From Paenibacillus sp. N3.4 (GTDB lineage: Bacteria; Bacillota; Bacilli; Paenibacillales; NBRC-103111), in NCBI RefSeq assembly GCF_008017805.1, contig NZ_VRTT01000031.1, positions 1 to 64,000 on the forward strand: a stretch of DNA of 64,000 bases, written 5' to 3'. Both the position numbers and the translations under genes were made by a program. Numbering within the stretch: position 1 is the first letter of the stretch; each line of letters starts with the position of its first letter. Below are positions 32,290 through 41,323 of the stretch, piece after piece. Below the pieces are notes generated by a model, which worked only from the letters and a program-made list of their open reading frames with translations, searched no databases and had not been told where the DNA came from.

Positions 32290-33733
32290 TTACAATTCAA
32301 CCGACCTGATTTGGTCGGCTAATTGTGAGTTTTCGCGAGGTGCCATATAAGTAAGCAGTGCAGGCAGCAGCATACCGCGGACAAGGAAGGTATCAATGAG
32401 AATACCTGACGCCATAGCAAAACCGAACAGCATAAGCTCTTGAAGAGGCTGAGTCATTAAGACACAGAAGGTAGCTGCAAGAACAATGCCTGCTGAGGAG
32501 ATGACACCGCCCGTCAAAGCAACGCCACGTCTTACTGCTTCCCGCCATTCATAGATCCTAGCTTCTTCTTTGATGCGTGAGACTAACATAATATTATAAT
32601 CCACGCCCAGAGCAATTAGGAATACAAAGGTATAGAGCGGCAATCGATAGCTATAAGCGTCGAAGCCAAAGCCATAATGGAAAACACTCCATAATAGACC
32701 CATAGTTGCGGCATAGGACAGCAGCATCGTTCCCATCATCGTTAGAGCTAGTTTAATTGAGCGGGATTGAAAAGCTAGCATGATGGTTATAAAAAGTGTG
32801 ATAAGTGAAAAGGTGACGATCGTGTCACGACGATTCATTTAAAATAGGTTCAGCCACATGAGAAAATGCGGTTGTCATGGCCTCGTATTTGGAGCTGGTT
32901 TTGGTTAATTCTGCTCGGAAGCGAGCAACAATAAACAGGCAATAATCGGTTAAAACGGCAAATAGCAAAATCATCATAATCGAAAGGGACTGCTTTTCAA
33001 CGAAAAACCAACCCCATTTGCCTCCTAGCCCGAGTAAGCGGTCTACGACTTGATAGACAACACCTGCAATGACGAGTGGCAGCAGAGCCAGCAGTGGGGA
33101 ACGATAAATGACGATAAGGATAACCAAAATGAGACCAACCGTTGCAAACATTAAGACCAAATCTGCTTTTTTGAACAGCATAATCGTATCGGAGGAGATG
33201 CCTGCAGGTCCTGTTATCTCTAAGTGAACATCACCCATTCCGATTCGATCCGCATATTGTCTGATTTGCTGGAGCGTATCATAGATTTGACCTGATTCAA
33301 GCCCTTTTTGCAGCGAGGCTGTCAGAAGCACAGTCGTTTGGTCTTCTGAAAATAAAGTGTCCTGTTGTGTTTTGGACATTTGATGGAAAGGTAAGCTGGC
33401 AGAGATTTCAGCAGGTTTTTGAGAAGATGCTAACCATTCGCATATTTTCCCTATCCGATCGCGATCTTCTTGGGTGAGGGCTTTTTGTCCATGAAAGACG
33501 AGCAGCGCAGCTAAGCCATCTTGCGATGGGAACTGCTCCTTGAACAGCTGTTGGGCTATGGCTGACGGCGTATCTTCGTGGACGCTGCCTTCTCCGCCGC
33601 TGGCCGCATATTGTTTGGAGGATGGAGCGAATATAGAAAGCAAAATGATGAGGACAAGCCAACTGATAAGAACGATTTTGGCCCCTTTGGAGCTGCTGAT
33701 GAGGCGGGACCAATTGTGTAAGAAACGATTCAT
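32290..33733 (-). pseudogene. MMPL-family RND-like transporter, internally deleted and frameshifted
   Basis: Two frames cover the two ends of an MMPL-type transporter. The N-terminal part (33733 down to 32825) has helix 1, the extracellular domain and the first helices (TDYCLFIVARFRAEL), ending at HVAEPI. The second part (to 32290) starts at NRRDTIVTFSLITLF and contains the C-terminal helical bundle (GVDYNIMLVSRIKEE). Normal members have about 700 residues and two such helical halves; here the middle, over 200 residues, is missing and the frame also changes at the joint. It cannot make a full pump. It lies 73 bases downstream of the HssRS-like genes, so it was probably their target. Confidence 0.85.
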
Positions 33734-33806
33734 AGGTATTCATACTCCTCTCTTGTATCTACAAAGAATTGTAGGGAAGGAGTATGAACGGATGATGAAT
33801 GAAGGA

Positions 33807-35186
33807 TTACACCCTAGGCAAATGGACTTCAAAGGTTGTTCCTTCGCCGAAAACACTGTGAGTTACAATGTGTCCGCCATGCAGCTCGATAATTTTCTTT
33901 ACGATCGACAAGCCGAGACCGCTTCCTGCTCCGGTGCGATTCCTGGCCTTATCGGCCTTGTAGAAACGATCAAAAATATAGGGCAGCTCGGAGGCAGGTA
34001 TGCCCATGCCGGTATCGCTAATCGCAACGACAATGTTTGTTTGTTGCTTCCGGATCTCGATCCGCAGTGTATCTTTTGGTTGAGCAAATTTAATACTGTT
34101 GGTAATGAAATTCAACCAAACCTGATGAAGAAGCTGGGAATCGGCTGTAATTTCGATTTCTGGCAATTCGAGCTCTATCGAGATTTCTTTCTCGGACCAC
34201 TGCCACTCGCAAATGATTATGATTTGCCGGAGCTGTTCATCCAGACGATAGGTCGTACGTTTCACCACATTGTTTTCTTTATCTAGGGAGGCCAAGGTTA
34301 ACAGCTGCTTGCTCAACGAAGATAAACGTTTGCTTTCTTCCCAAATGATTTGCAGGTATCGCTCTTTTTCCTCTTCTGTAGTCCCTTTATTGATAATGGA
34401 CTGGGCAAATCCCTGGATGGAAGTCAGTGGAGATTGAATTTCGTGAGAAACATTGGCAACGAATTCTTGTCTCATATCATCGAGCTGCTTCAGCGATTGA
34501 GCCATTTGAGTGAAATCGCGCGCCAACACGCCAATTTCGTCTTTGCGGGATACGTCCATTTTCATTTGATAGTCTCCGCCGACGATTCGCTTGGTCGCTT
34601 CCGTTAGCTTTTTCACAGGCTTAACAATGTACTGTGAAAAAATGACGATCAGAGCAATGCTGAATAGAAAAGTTAGCCCTAACAGGAACGCCATTAAGAT
34701 ACGGACTTGTCCGATCTGCTGCTCCAAATTAGGTCTTACGAACAGCGCATAAGATTTTCCGTTGATCTGTAAGGGAAGTCCCACACTATTTTGAATACTG
34801 TTCTCAAAAAAGCCTGTCACCATTAAGAAATGCTTTTCATTCAAAATTCCCCGATACGTTTCTCCCGCTAAAACACGGCGAATTTGTTCGGGATCAATTT
34901 GGTTATGTTTAAATGGGCTCCCATAAGTCGTTCCTGCCAGTTGATCATTGACGAGATAAATTTGAAATCCCATATTTGCGACATGCGTGAAGTAGCTGGC
35001 TGGATCAACATCAGGCACTTGCTCATATAAGGTGCGTATTTCGCTGGCAATCGTCCATACTTTTTGTTCATTAGCCCCTTGTAATTTGACTAAATAATAG
35101 CCATTTGAGAGAAGAAGGGCGAACATGCTGCTAACCATGGCTATCAGAATAAAGGTGAGTACGATGCGGAAATATAAGGTTTTCAA
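33807..35186 (-). CDS. HssS-like sensor histidine kinase
   Basis: 459 residues. Two membrane helices (about 8-30 and 165-190) flank an extracellular sensor; HAMP follows, then HisKA with the phosphorylated His in VSHEIQSPLTS (about residue 245) and HATPase with DTGMGIP and GLGLSIVKKI. The sensor region (YGSPFKHNQIDPEQ, VTGFFENSIQNSVG, FVRPNL) resembles the haem-sensing kinase HssS. TTG start overlaps the regulator stop by four bases. The usual hrtAB haem exporter is absent; a broken MMPL transporter lies downstream instead. Confidence 0.85.
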   Translation of the reverse strand: MKTLYFRIVLTFILIAMVSSMFALLLSNGYYLVKLQGANEQKVWTIASEIRTLYEQVPDVDPASYFTHVANMGFQIYLVNDQLAGTTYGSPFKHNQIDPEQIRRVLAGETYRGILNEKHFLMVTGFFENSIQNSVGLPLQINGKSYALFVRPNLEQQIGQVRILMAFLLGLTFLFSIALIVIFSQYIVKPVKKLTEATKRIVGGDYQMKMDVSRKDEIGVLARDFTQMAQSLKQLDDMRQEFVANVSHEIQSPLTSIQGFAQSIINKGTTEEEKERYLQIIWEESKRLSSLSKQLLTLASLDKENNVVKRTTYRLDEQLRQIIIICEWQWSEKEISIELELPEIEITADSQLLHQVWLNFITNSIKFAQPKDTLRIEIRKQQTNIVVAISDTGMGIPASELPYIFDRFYKADKARNRTGAGSGLGLSIVKKIIELHGGHIVTHSVFGEGTTFEVHLPRV

Positions 35187-35863
35187 TGATCCCGGACCTC
35201 CAGTTTGTAGCCAAGCCCTCTTACAGTTGTTATGACGAAGTCATCCGTTTGATCGACAAACCTTTCCCGCAGCCGTTTAATATGGACATCAATGGTTCGG
35301 CTCCCCCCTTCATAATCGTTGCCCCAAAGTAGCTGCAAGAGCTGCTCCCGCGTAAAAATGCGGCCAGGATGGCTGGCCAGCTGTGCCAGCAGCTGGAATT
35401 CTTTGAGTGGAAGGAGTAAGGTGTCATCACCAATGTTCACTTCGTAGCTTTTACGATTGATAACGGTCTGGTTTAGTCTGATCATCTCAGAGGAAACAAG
35501 CTGGTAACGGCGCAATAAGGCCTTCGTACGAAATAATAATTCGGTAGGTTCGAAAGGCTTGACCATATAGTCATCCGTACCGGACAAGAACCCTTTTTCT
35601 TTATCTTCGATTTGACCTTTTGCTGTTAAAAGAATGACTGGAATATCATAATGCTCGCGGATTTCTGTGCACAGCTCCAAGCCGCCGCGGAGCGGCATCA
35701 TAACATCGACAACCGCAAGATGGATTTGCTGCGTTTCTAGCACGTGTGAGGCTGCTTCTCCGTTATCTGCTTCAAAAACCATATAGCCTTCCTTGGAAAA
35801 TAAGAAACGGAGCAGCTCCCTAATATGAGCATCATCATCAACAACCAGAATGTGAGTTAACAA
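35183..35863 (-). CDS. HssR-like OmpR-family response regulator
   Basis: 226 residues. Receiver domain with the acidic DDD, phosphoacceptor Asp in VVDVMMP (residue 53), K in VKPFEPTEL, then a winged-helix output domain (IFTREQLLQLLWGNDYEGGS, RTIDVHIKRLRERF). The segment SGTDDYMVKPFE...ALLRRY is close to HssR. The TTG at 35863 has AGGTGG eight bases upstream; the GTG at 35875 directly abuts that site and is less likely. It overlaps the kinase start by four bases. Confidence 0.88.
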   Translation of the reverse strand: MLTHILVVDDDAHIRELLRFLFSKEGYMVFEADNGEAASHVLETQQIHLAVVDVMMPLRGGLELCTEIREHYDIPVILLTAKGQIEDKEKGFLSGTDDYMVKPFEPTELLFRTKALLRRYQLVSSEMIRLNQTVINRKSYEVNIGDDTLLLPLKEFQLLAQLASHPGRIFTREQLLQLLWGNDYEGGSRTIDVHIKRLRERFVDQTDDFVITTVRGLGYKLEVRDH

Positions 35864-35918
35864 AGCGGCATCCACCTTTTTACATAATTAGAGCTTGGCA
35901 ACAGTGTAAACGAAATAA

Positions 35919-35985
35919 AGCCGCATTTCCACTGCCGGTTTCAGAACGGGCGCAACTTGTTCTGATTCAGGTAGGAAATACGGCT
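35919..35985 (-). terminator. terminator of cupredoxin gene
   Basis: AGCCGcATTTCC and GGAAATaCGGCT pair as a long stem holding an inner AGAAC/GTTCT hairpin. On the minus strand it is followed by TTTATTT, downstream of the cupredoxin gene. Confidence 0.6.
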
Positions 35986-36002
35986 TCCCTTGGCATGCTC
36001 CG

Positions 36003-36449
36003 CTACTCCACAACTATGTAACCGATCATTGGACCGCCGTGGGAAATATCGGCATGGGCCATACAAATGATCCGATACGTACCTTTCTGATTGGCGGTAA
36101 AGTTGACAACGGCTTCTTTCCCCTTCTTGATTTCTCCGCTAAGGTTTAGTCCTTCAATAAGAAAAGGATGTGAATCCCCATTTACACCGTAGATGATCAG
36201 TTTGATAGGTTCACCTTTTTGAACAACGATGGTGCCGGGATCGAAGCGATAAGCTTCAATGGTTTTGCCGTCCTTGGTTTTTGACGTGAACTCACCGACA
36301 ACCATGTGAATCGTTCGCTCGGCGGTGGGCTCGGCTAACGTGGGAATGATTTTCCCGCGGTTCATAAACAGAAGTCCCGAAAGAATGACTAATAGAGCGG
36401 CTGCTGTTAGATAGAGATGCTTGCGTTTGATGATAATTACTTGGGACAC
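36003..36449 (-). CDS. membrane-anchored cupredoxin-domain protein
   Basis: 148 residues from a GTG start with AGGAGGTGG seven bases upstream; the longer frame from 36485 is not supported. An N-terminal helix (about 10-28) anchors a cupredoxin-like beta-barrel (about 45-148). Candidate type I copper ligands are His in SHPF, Cys in RIICM, His in AHADI and Met in GGPM, all present in the right order. It probably binds copper outside the cell membrane. It stands alone with its own terminator, near the HssRS-like system. Confidence 0.82.
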   Translation of the reverse strand: MSQVIIIKRKHLYLTAAALLVILSGLLFMNRGKIIPTLAEPTAERTIHMVVGEFTSKTKDGKTIEAYRFDPGTIVVQKGEPIKLIIYGVNGDSHPFLIEGLNLSGEIKKGKEAVVNFTANQKGTYRIICMAHADISHGGPMIGYIVVE

Positions 36450-36615
36450 AGCGGGTCCACCTCCTGTACAAAGACATTTGTACATCTTATGCAGGGGCTT
36501 GTCAGCGCATGATTAGGAAGCAATAATATCGCATGAAACTGGTTGATAGGTACATGTCTGTGGTAGAATATTTTATAGATTAGAAACGGATATAGGATAA
36601 GGAGAGAGGGTCACG

Positions 36616-37194
36616 ATGGGCGATTTGATCCATAATGTATTAGTCTATTTGGAAGGTCTCGGGTATTGGGGGATTTTTCTTGGATTAATGCTGGAAGTCA
36701 TTCCGAATGAACTGTTATTGGCTTATGCGGGGTATCTCGTATCGAAGGGAGATATCAACTTTTTCGGAGCTATTGTTTGCGCTGTATTCGGAGGGACGCT
36801 GGCACAGGTTGTCTTATATTGGATCGGCCGTTATGGCGGCAGGCCTTTTCTAGAGAGATACGGCAAATATTTATTGATCAGTAAACATCATATTGATGTT
36901 GCCGAGGCTTGGTTTAACCGTTATGGAACAGGGATGATTTTTACAGCGAGATTCATACCGATTGTACGTCATGCGATTTCACTGCCGGGCGGTATGTCCA
37001 AAATGCCCTTGGGTAAATTTACTCTCTATACAGGGCTCGCTTTAATTCCATATTCCTTTCTGTATGTTTTTCTCGGTATGAAGCTCAAAGACAACTGGGA
37101 AACGATCAATCAAATAGCTAGACCGTACATCATACCGTTAATTATTGCAGCTATTGTCTTAACGATCTTATATGTGGGATACCAAATCTTTTGA
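36616..37194 (+). CDS. DedA-family membrane protein
   Basis: 192 residues with about four to five membrane helices. Family motifs are GIFLGLMLEVIPNELLLAYAG, YWIGRYGGRPFLERYG, and FTARFIPIVRHAISLPGGM (the conserved RFxPxxR with GxxxM). DedA proteins, including UptA-like members, flip undecaprenyl phosphate or other lipids. AAGGAGAG precedes the ATG. Confidence 0.9.
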   Translation: MGDLIHNVLVYLEGLGYWGIFLGLMLEVIPNELLLAYAGYLVSKGDINFFGAIVCAVFGGTLAQVVLYWIGRYGGRPFLERYGKYLLISKHHIDVAEAWFNRYGTGMIFTARFIPIVRHAISLPGGMSKMPLGKFTLYTGLALIPYSFLYVFLGMKLKDNWETINQIARPYIIPLIIAAIVLTILYVGYQIF

Positions 37195-37290
37195 AAAGAA
37201 AGAAAAAAATAGCAAATAATCAATTTGGAGCTTTGGCTTTCCTTTGTTACAATAATAAGGATAATTCAGATTATAGGAGGATGATGAGCG

Positions 37291-37857
37291 ATGAGTACTA
37301 ATTTGGCAGACAAACTGCGTACAGGCCTAAAGCCACAGCAGTTCATTGACAGCATGGCAAAAAACCAAGAGCAATTTCTTGCTTATTACAACGGATTCGA
37401 ATGGGATAACGAAGAGGATAAGGAGTATTTTGATTCTCTTAACAATCGTGATGATCTGCGCTGCTTAATTGTTGCTGCGGAATGGTGCGGCGATGTAATT
37501 CGCAACGTACCTGTCGTCTTTAAAGCGTTGGAAAATAGCGGCGTACCTGTAGAAGTATTAATTATTGAACAAAACTATGATGTGATCGATCAGTTCCTGA
37601 CAGGTGGCGGGCGCGCAATTCCGATCGTTATCTTCACGGACACGGGCGGTTTTGTATTAGGACATTGGGGACCTCGTCCGGCCAAAGTACAAGCGGTTAT
37701 GAACCAATTCAAAAAAGAGAACCCAGATCGTGAAGCAGCGGATTACAACGATAAGATCCAAGTAGCAAGAGCGGAAATGGGCCGTCAATATGGCGAAGGC
37801 AACGGATATCATGCGGTTATCGTGAAAGAACTTCGCGATTTGATCTCTTCATTCTAA
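37291..37857 (+). CDS. thioredoxin-family protein
   Basis: 188 residues with a thioredoxin-like fold; the active site reads AEWCGDV with only one Cys (the second position is Asp), so it is not a normal disulfide reductase. Proline-rich RAIPIVIF corresponds to the cis-Pro segment. AGGAGGA lies before the ATG. Followed 12 bases later by a metallo-beta-lactamase-fold gene, probably the same transcript. Confidence 0.8.
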   Translation: MSTNLADKLRTGLKPQQFIDSMAKNQEQFLAYYNGFEWDNEEDKEYFDSLNNRDDLRCLIVAAEWCGDVIRNVPVVFKALENSGVPVEVLIIEQNYDVIDQFLTGGGRAIPIVIFTDTGGFVLGHWGPRPAKVQAVMNQFKKENPDREAADYNDKIQVARAEMGRQYGEGNGYHAVIVKELRDLISSF

Positions 37858-37869
37858 GGGTGAAAACAG

Positions 37870-38493
37870 ATGATTAAGATAGAATCGTTTGTTTTAGGCC
37901 CTGTCAGCACGAATGCTTACTTATTATCCGATCCGGATACGAAGAAGGGGATCATCATTGATCCCGGTATGAATCCTAAGTCACTAATTAAAAAAATAGC
38001 CGACTTGGATATTGAAGCCATTTTACTTACGCATGCCCATTTTGACCACATCGGCGGTGTCGATGAAATCCGCAAGCTGAAGAAATGTCCTGTTTACATT
38101 CATGATCTTGAAGCGGATTGGTTGACGAACCCGAAGAAAAATGGCTCTGCACGCTGGCCTGATCTAGGTGCTCCGATCGAAACCGATCCGGCCGAATACG
38201 CGTTGGATGAAGGGCAAACACTTGAATTTCTGGGCATCAAGTTTCAAGTTTTTCATACACCCGGCCATTCACCGGGAAGTGTGAGCTTCTTGTACGACAA
38301 ACACTTATTCAGTGGAGATGTCCTGTTTAAACTGTCGGTAGGCAGAACTGACCTAGCTGGCGGCGATTCCAATACCTTGCTTGATTCGATTCAAGATAAG
38401 CTTTTCGTTCTCGACGACGATGTCGTTGTGTATCCAGGCCATGGTGCCAAAACAACAATCGGCTTCGAAAAAGACAATAATCCATATGTTTAG
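37870..38493 (+). CDS. metallo-beta-lactamase-fold hydrolase (glyoxalase II-like, YqgX type)
   Basis: 207 residues. Metal motif THAHFDHIGG, then HTPGHSPGS, FSGDVLF and PGHGAKTT, all ligands of a two-metal hydrolase. Resembles the short hydroxyacylglutathione hydrolase-like YqgX group, acting on thioesters or similar. A hairpin terminator lies just after the stop. Confidence 0.9.
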   Translation: MIKIESFVLGPVSTNAYLLSDPDTKKGIIIDPGMNPKSLIKKIADLDIEAILLTHAHFDHIGGVDEIRKLKKCPVYIHDLEADWLTNPKKNGSARWPDLGAPIETDPAEYALDEGQTLEFLGIKFQVFHTPGHSPGSVSFLYDKHLFSGDVLFKLSVGRTDLAGGDSNTLLDSIQDKLFVLDDDVVVYPGHGAKTTIGFEKDNNPYV

Positions 38494-38494
38494 A

Positions 38495-38537
38495 AGAGAA
38501 GGGACTGGCCTCAATGGGTCGGTCTTTTCTCTTTTTT
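38495..38537 (+). terminator. terminator of the hydrolase gene
   Basis: AGAGAAGGGACTGGCC pairs (with several G-T pairs) with GGGTCGGTCTTTTCTCT, followed by TTTTTT. Confidence 0.8.
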
Positions 38538-38783
38538 AGTAGATAGGAAAGTATAAGTTTTGGTATGTCATCGCATAGAAACGGACTTAAACATCGGCCA
38601 TGCACGCGAATTCCACTTTGGGACCATTACGCGCTTCATTAAGTAGGTAATTAGGCAATTATAGTGGCTTATTTGTCCAATATTCCCTGTTATACAATGC
38701 ATAAGCAAGCTAGTAGAGTTAGTATAAAAAGTGGACTCCCGTTAAGAGAATTGTAATAATGAACTTAACTGGGAGGTGTTCAC

Positions 38784-39101
38784 ATGGGTGAACAACGGCA
38801 AAGGTACAATGAAGAATTTAAACAACAGACGGTAAAATTCATTCAAGAACAAACGAAGTCAGTGGCGGATATCGCTCAGGAGTTGAATATTCCCTCCAGT
38901 ACCCTTCATAAATGGTTAGCGCAGTATCGGCAATTTGAAGGTGAGCCTCTGGCAAGCGCAGAGAAGGTACGTCAACTCGAACAGCTCTTGAAAGAAAAAG
39001 AGCGCCAACTCCAAGAAAAAGAGCAGCGAATTGCCGATGTGGAAGAAGAACTGGCGATTGTAAAAAAGGCGGTGCACATCTTCAGCAAACCAAGGAACTA
39101 A
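38784..39101 (+). CDS. IS3-family transposase OrfA
   Basis: 105 residues. HTH (VADIAQELNIPSSTLHKWLA) and leucine-rich coiled coil (about 57-95). It ends shortly after the AAAAAAG slip site. AGGTG-type ribosome site ten bases upstream. Confidence 0.92.
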   Translation: MGEQRQRYNEEFKQQTVKFIQEQTKSVADIAQELNIPSSTLHKWLAQYRQFEGEPLASAEKVRQLEQLLKEKERQLQEKEQRIADVEEELAIVKKAVHIFSKPRN

Positions 39102-39139
39102 GGTTCCAATTCCTCGAAAATCATCGCTCAGAGTTTCGA

Positions 39140-39976
39140 TTGGAGAAGATGTGTGACACTTTAAACGTATCACGAAGCGGCTATTACAAGTGGCGCTCTG
39201 CCAAACCCAGCCAGCAGGCCAAGCGCAAAGATGAGCTGTTAGAGCGGATCACCTACCATTTTCACGACACCCACAAGCGCTATGGAAGTCCAAAGATTAC
39301 CCACCTGCTTCACCAGGAGCATTATAGGGTAGCTGAGCGTACGGTAGGTGTATACATGCAGGAGTTGGGTCTGCGTTCTTGTGTTTCAAGTAAGTTCAAA
39401 GTCGCCACAACCGACTCTAATCACGATCTTCCGATTGCGCCTAATCTGCTGAATCAGCAGTTTTCCACTGCCAGACCAAATCAGGTGTGGGTCGCTGACA
39501 TCACCTATATTTCATGCCGCGAGGGTCGGCTCTATCTGGCGAGCATCCTCGATTTGTGTACCCGTGAAATCGTAGGCTGGCGGCTCGGTGAACGGATGAC
39601 AATGGATTTAGTCCTAGGTGCGTTGAACGACGCGTACAAGGCCAAGAAACCGAGTAAGGGACTCCTTCATCATTCGGATCGTGGTTCCCAATACGCCTCG
39701 GCTGCGTATCGCAATCAATTGACGACTTACAAGATGACAGCGAGCATGAGCCGTAAAGGGAACTGTTATGACAATGCCTGCATCGAATTTTTTCACAGCA
39801 TACTAAAAAAAGAGTTGATTTACTGCACCAAATTCAAAACCAAGGGACAAGCCTATGAAGAGATTTTTCGGTACATCGAGCTTTTTTATAATCGTAAACG
39901 AATCCATAGCGCGCTGGGGTATATGTCGCCTTCTCACTTTGCAGCTCGTTTTAACATGAACGACATGATTTCTTGA
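39140..39976 (+). CDS. IS3-family transposase OrfB, DDE integrase
   Basis: 278 residues from a TTG, with an open frame continuing upstream to the slip site. A -1 shift at 39062-39068 would give a single OrfAB fusion in this frame, the normal way IS3 makes transposase. Catalytic triad D120 (WVADITY), D180 (HHSDRGSQ) and E216 (CIEFFHS) with the classic D-35-E spacing of the family. All are intact, so the element may be active. Confidence 0.92.
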   Translation: MEKMCDTLNVSRSGYYKWRSAKPSQQAKRKDELLERITYHFHDTHKRYGSPKITHLLHQEHYRVAERTVGVYMQELGLRSCVSSKFKVATTDSNHDLPIAPNLLNQQFSTARPNQVWVADITYISCREGRLYLASILDLCTREIVGWRLGERMTMDLVLGALNDAYKAKKPSKGLLHHSDRGSQYASAAYRNQLTTYKMTASMSRKGNCYDNACIEFFHSILKKELIYCTKFKTKGQAYEEIFRYIELFYNRKRIHSALGYMSPSHFAARFNMNDMIS

Positions 39977-40116
39977 AATTTATCTTATCTTGTGTCCACT
40001 TTCTTGACGGAGGTCCATAGGCTTGCTTAATGTTCGTAAAGGCATCTGAAATGTAACGTTGTGCAGATAATAAGCATGCGCTGTGGTCTTATTTCACGAG
40101 GTCCCCCGTTATTAGA

Positions 40117-40147
40117 ATGAATAAGCAAGCTTAGCATGCTTATTCAT
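40117..40147. repeat. 11-bp perfect inverted repeat
   Basis: ATGAATAAGCA and TGCTTATTCAT pair perfectly around AGCTTAGCA. It lies between the IS3 element and the truncated DNA-binding gene. It has no T-run. The string ATAAGCAAGC of this palindrome also occurs at about 38701, just left of the IS. Confidence 0.55.
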
Positions 40148-40161
40148 ACCTCGTTAAACCG

Positions 40162-40602
40162 CTATCCGTAGAAGCCTCGGTGTATACCAGACAACGTATA
40201 AGAGCGAATGCATGTAGTACCTGAAGCAGGTCGTAATAGCTCCATGTGAGCAAGCCTCCGTAGCAGTTTACCGGCATGGTTTCTGCTAATGTGCAGCCGC
40301 TGTGAAATGGTTTTTGGCAGGAGGGGCTCATTGGATTGTCCGGCAATTCTCAGAATTTCTCTTTCTTCCAATGTTAACGCCGGACCAGAATGTTCCTCAC
40401 CAAACCAGCTGCCCATCATTTGGAGGATCAATTGCTGACATCGACGTGGCTTCTCTTTTATGTCATCATATGCGAAGCGAAGCACCTTCCACCCATCTAT
40501 ATTTGTTGAACTAATGGTTTTCGTTGCATTGGTTTCCAAAGCAAGGATTGTGAAGAGAATGATAAAAATTACTGCAATTGTACATCTTTTTTTTCTACTC
40601 AT
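40162..40602 (-). pseudogene. 5'-truncated DUF559-like plus winged-helix protein, N-terminus replaced
   Basis: 146 residues. From about residue 35, NIDGWKVLRFAYDDIKEKP resembles the C-terminal end of DUF559/very-short-patch-repair-like nuclease domains, followed by a winged-helix domain (KTISQRLHISRNHAGKLLRR). The expected nuclease start is absent; instead the first 34 residues are a basic and hydrophobic stretch (MSRKKRCTIAVIFIILFTIL), which would put a DNA-binding domain outside the cell. No ribosome binding site precedes the ATG. This suggests a broken gene whose front was lost, but a functional gene cannot be excluded. Confidence 0.55.
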
Positions 40603-40903
40603 CGATTCGCGTGATTACATTCATGCGAATCTACATGTTTTGTCAGCTCCTGTATGAGTTGGGTCCATAATCCGTGCGAATTCCTGCACATTTGCAGGAA
40701 ATCCTCATGAATAAGCCATTTCGATTAAAAAAGCCTGCACGATTGCAGGAATTTCCTCTTCGTTATATCCCCTACTGACAATGTATGCTCTAGCTATTCC
40801 TCAGGCAGATTCGCCGGACCTCGTCAGTAACTGCAACTGCATAAAATTCTCGTAGCATGCGTCAAATAGCATCTCGATACCACCTATTGTTCATCGTACC
40901 TAA

Positions 40904-40940
40904 AGAAAAAACCGCCCATCTCCTATTGGAGAGAGCGGTC
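40904..40940 (-). terminator. minus-strand terminator of unknown transcript
   Basis: On the minus strand ACCGCTCTCTCC pairs with GGAGATGGGCGGT and is followed by TTTTTTC. The only material upstream on that strand is 150 bases without a convincing gene, so a small RNA between about 40905 and 41065 is a possibility. Confidence 0.55.
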
Positions 40941-41077
40941 TGTGTGCTTCGCGACCCGTGATCCTATCACGATTATTTTACACGAATAAATGACTCGGCG
41001 GCAAGATCCTTCCGACATATCGTAGGCTGAGCAATTTTTAAAGGACCTAGTCGTAGTCTCAGGTTTTCTCAGTAGAT

Positions 41078-41103
41078 AAAAAAGTATACGTTTTATACTT
41101 TTT
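41078..41103. terminator. bidirectional terminator-like hairpin
   Basis: AAAAAAGTATA pairs with TATACTTTTT around CGTTT; the stem may extend through flanking GTAGAT/ATCTAC. T-runs exist on both strands. Confidence 0.65.
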
Positions 41104-41120
41104 CTTCGCATCTACCTTGA

Positions 41121-41156
41121 CAAACGCGTCGTCCTAGAAGGACGACGGAGTCGTTT
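41121..41156. repeat. strong hairpin CGTCGTCC/GGACGACG
   Basis: AAACGcgCGTCGTCC pairs with GGACGACGgagtCGTTT around TAGAA, with one bulged region. No T-run, so not a normal terminator. It might be an operator or part of a structured RNA. Confidence 0.5.
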
Positions 41157-41323
41157 ATCCTCATACAAAATAGCTCGTTCGCCCATGACAGCTGACCATT
41201 TTTGGGTCATCTGGGTATATACCGTGTTCACGGTAGGTGCTCCCCCATAGACTGATGTTGTAAGCTATTCACCTAACATTAATAACAACAACCTGAGTAC
41301 ACGAAATAAAGGAGGTGCTTTTC

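Larger units (their letters stand above)
38732..40017 (+). mobile_element. IS3-family insertion sequence, intact-looking
   Basis: About 1,286 bases with terminal inverted repeats: left TGGACTCCCGTTAAGAGAA and right (as complement) TGGACCTCCGTCAAGAAAG, matching at 14 of 19 positions. It holds OrfA and OrfB in different frames, joined by an A6G slippery site at 39062-39068. No target-site duplication is visible, so the ends are either slightly off or one has since changed. Only one copy is seen in the window. Confidence 0.92.
40603..41323. other. gene-free interval rich in hairpins
   Basis: No convincing gene in 720 bases. Listed hairpins: near 40604-40632 (GATTCGC.. against ..GCGAATC); TTCCTGCA-CATT-TGCAGGAA at 40681-40700; CCTGCA-CGAT-TGCAGG at 40734-40749; minus-strand terminator at 40904-40940; bidirectional one at 41078-41103; a strong stem CGTCGTCC/GGACGACG at 41127-41147; TGACCATTTTTGGGTCA near 41196-41212; ACCGTG-TT-CACGGT near 41220-41233. 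These could be parts of one or more small RNAs. Confidence 0.5.

Noticed and set aside
33540..34286. 248-residue plus-strand frame spanning the kinase and the MMPL pseudogene
   Set aside because: It crosses two minus-strand genes, has no ribosome site and no recognisable domain.
38732..40017. Target-site duplication for the IS3 element
   Set aside because: The three or four bases on each side do not match.
40923..41111. 62-residue minus-strand frame ahead of a terminator
   Set aside because: Low-complexity basic peptide without a ribosome site; a small RNA explains the terminator better.
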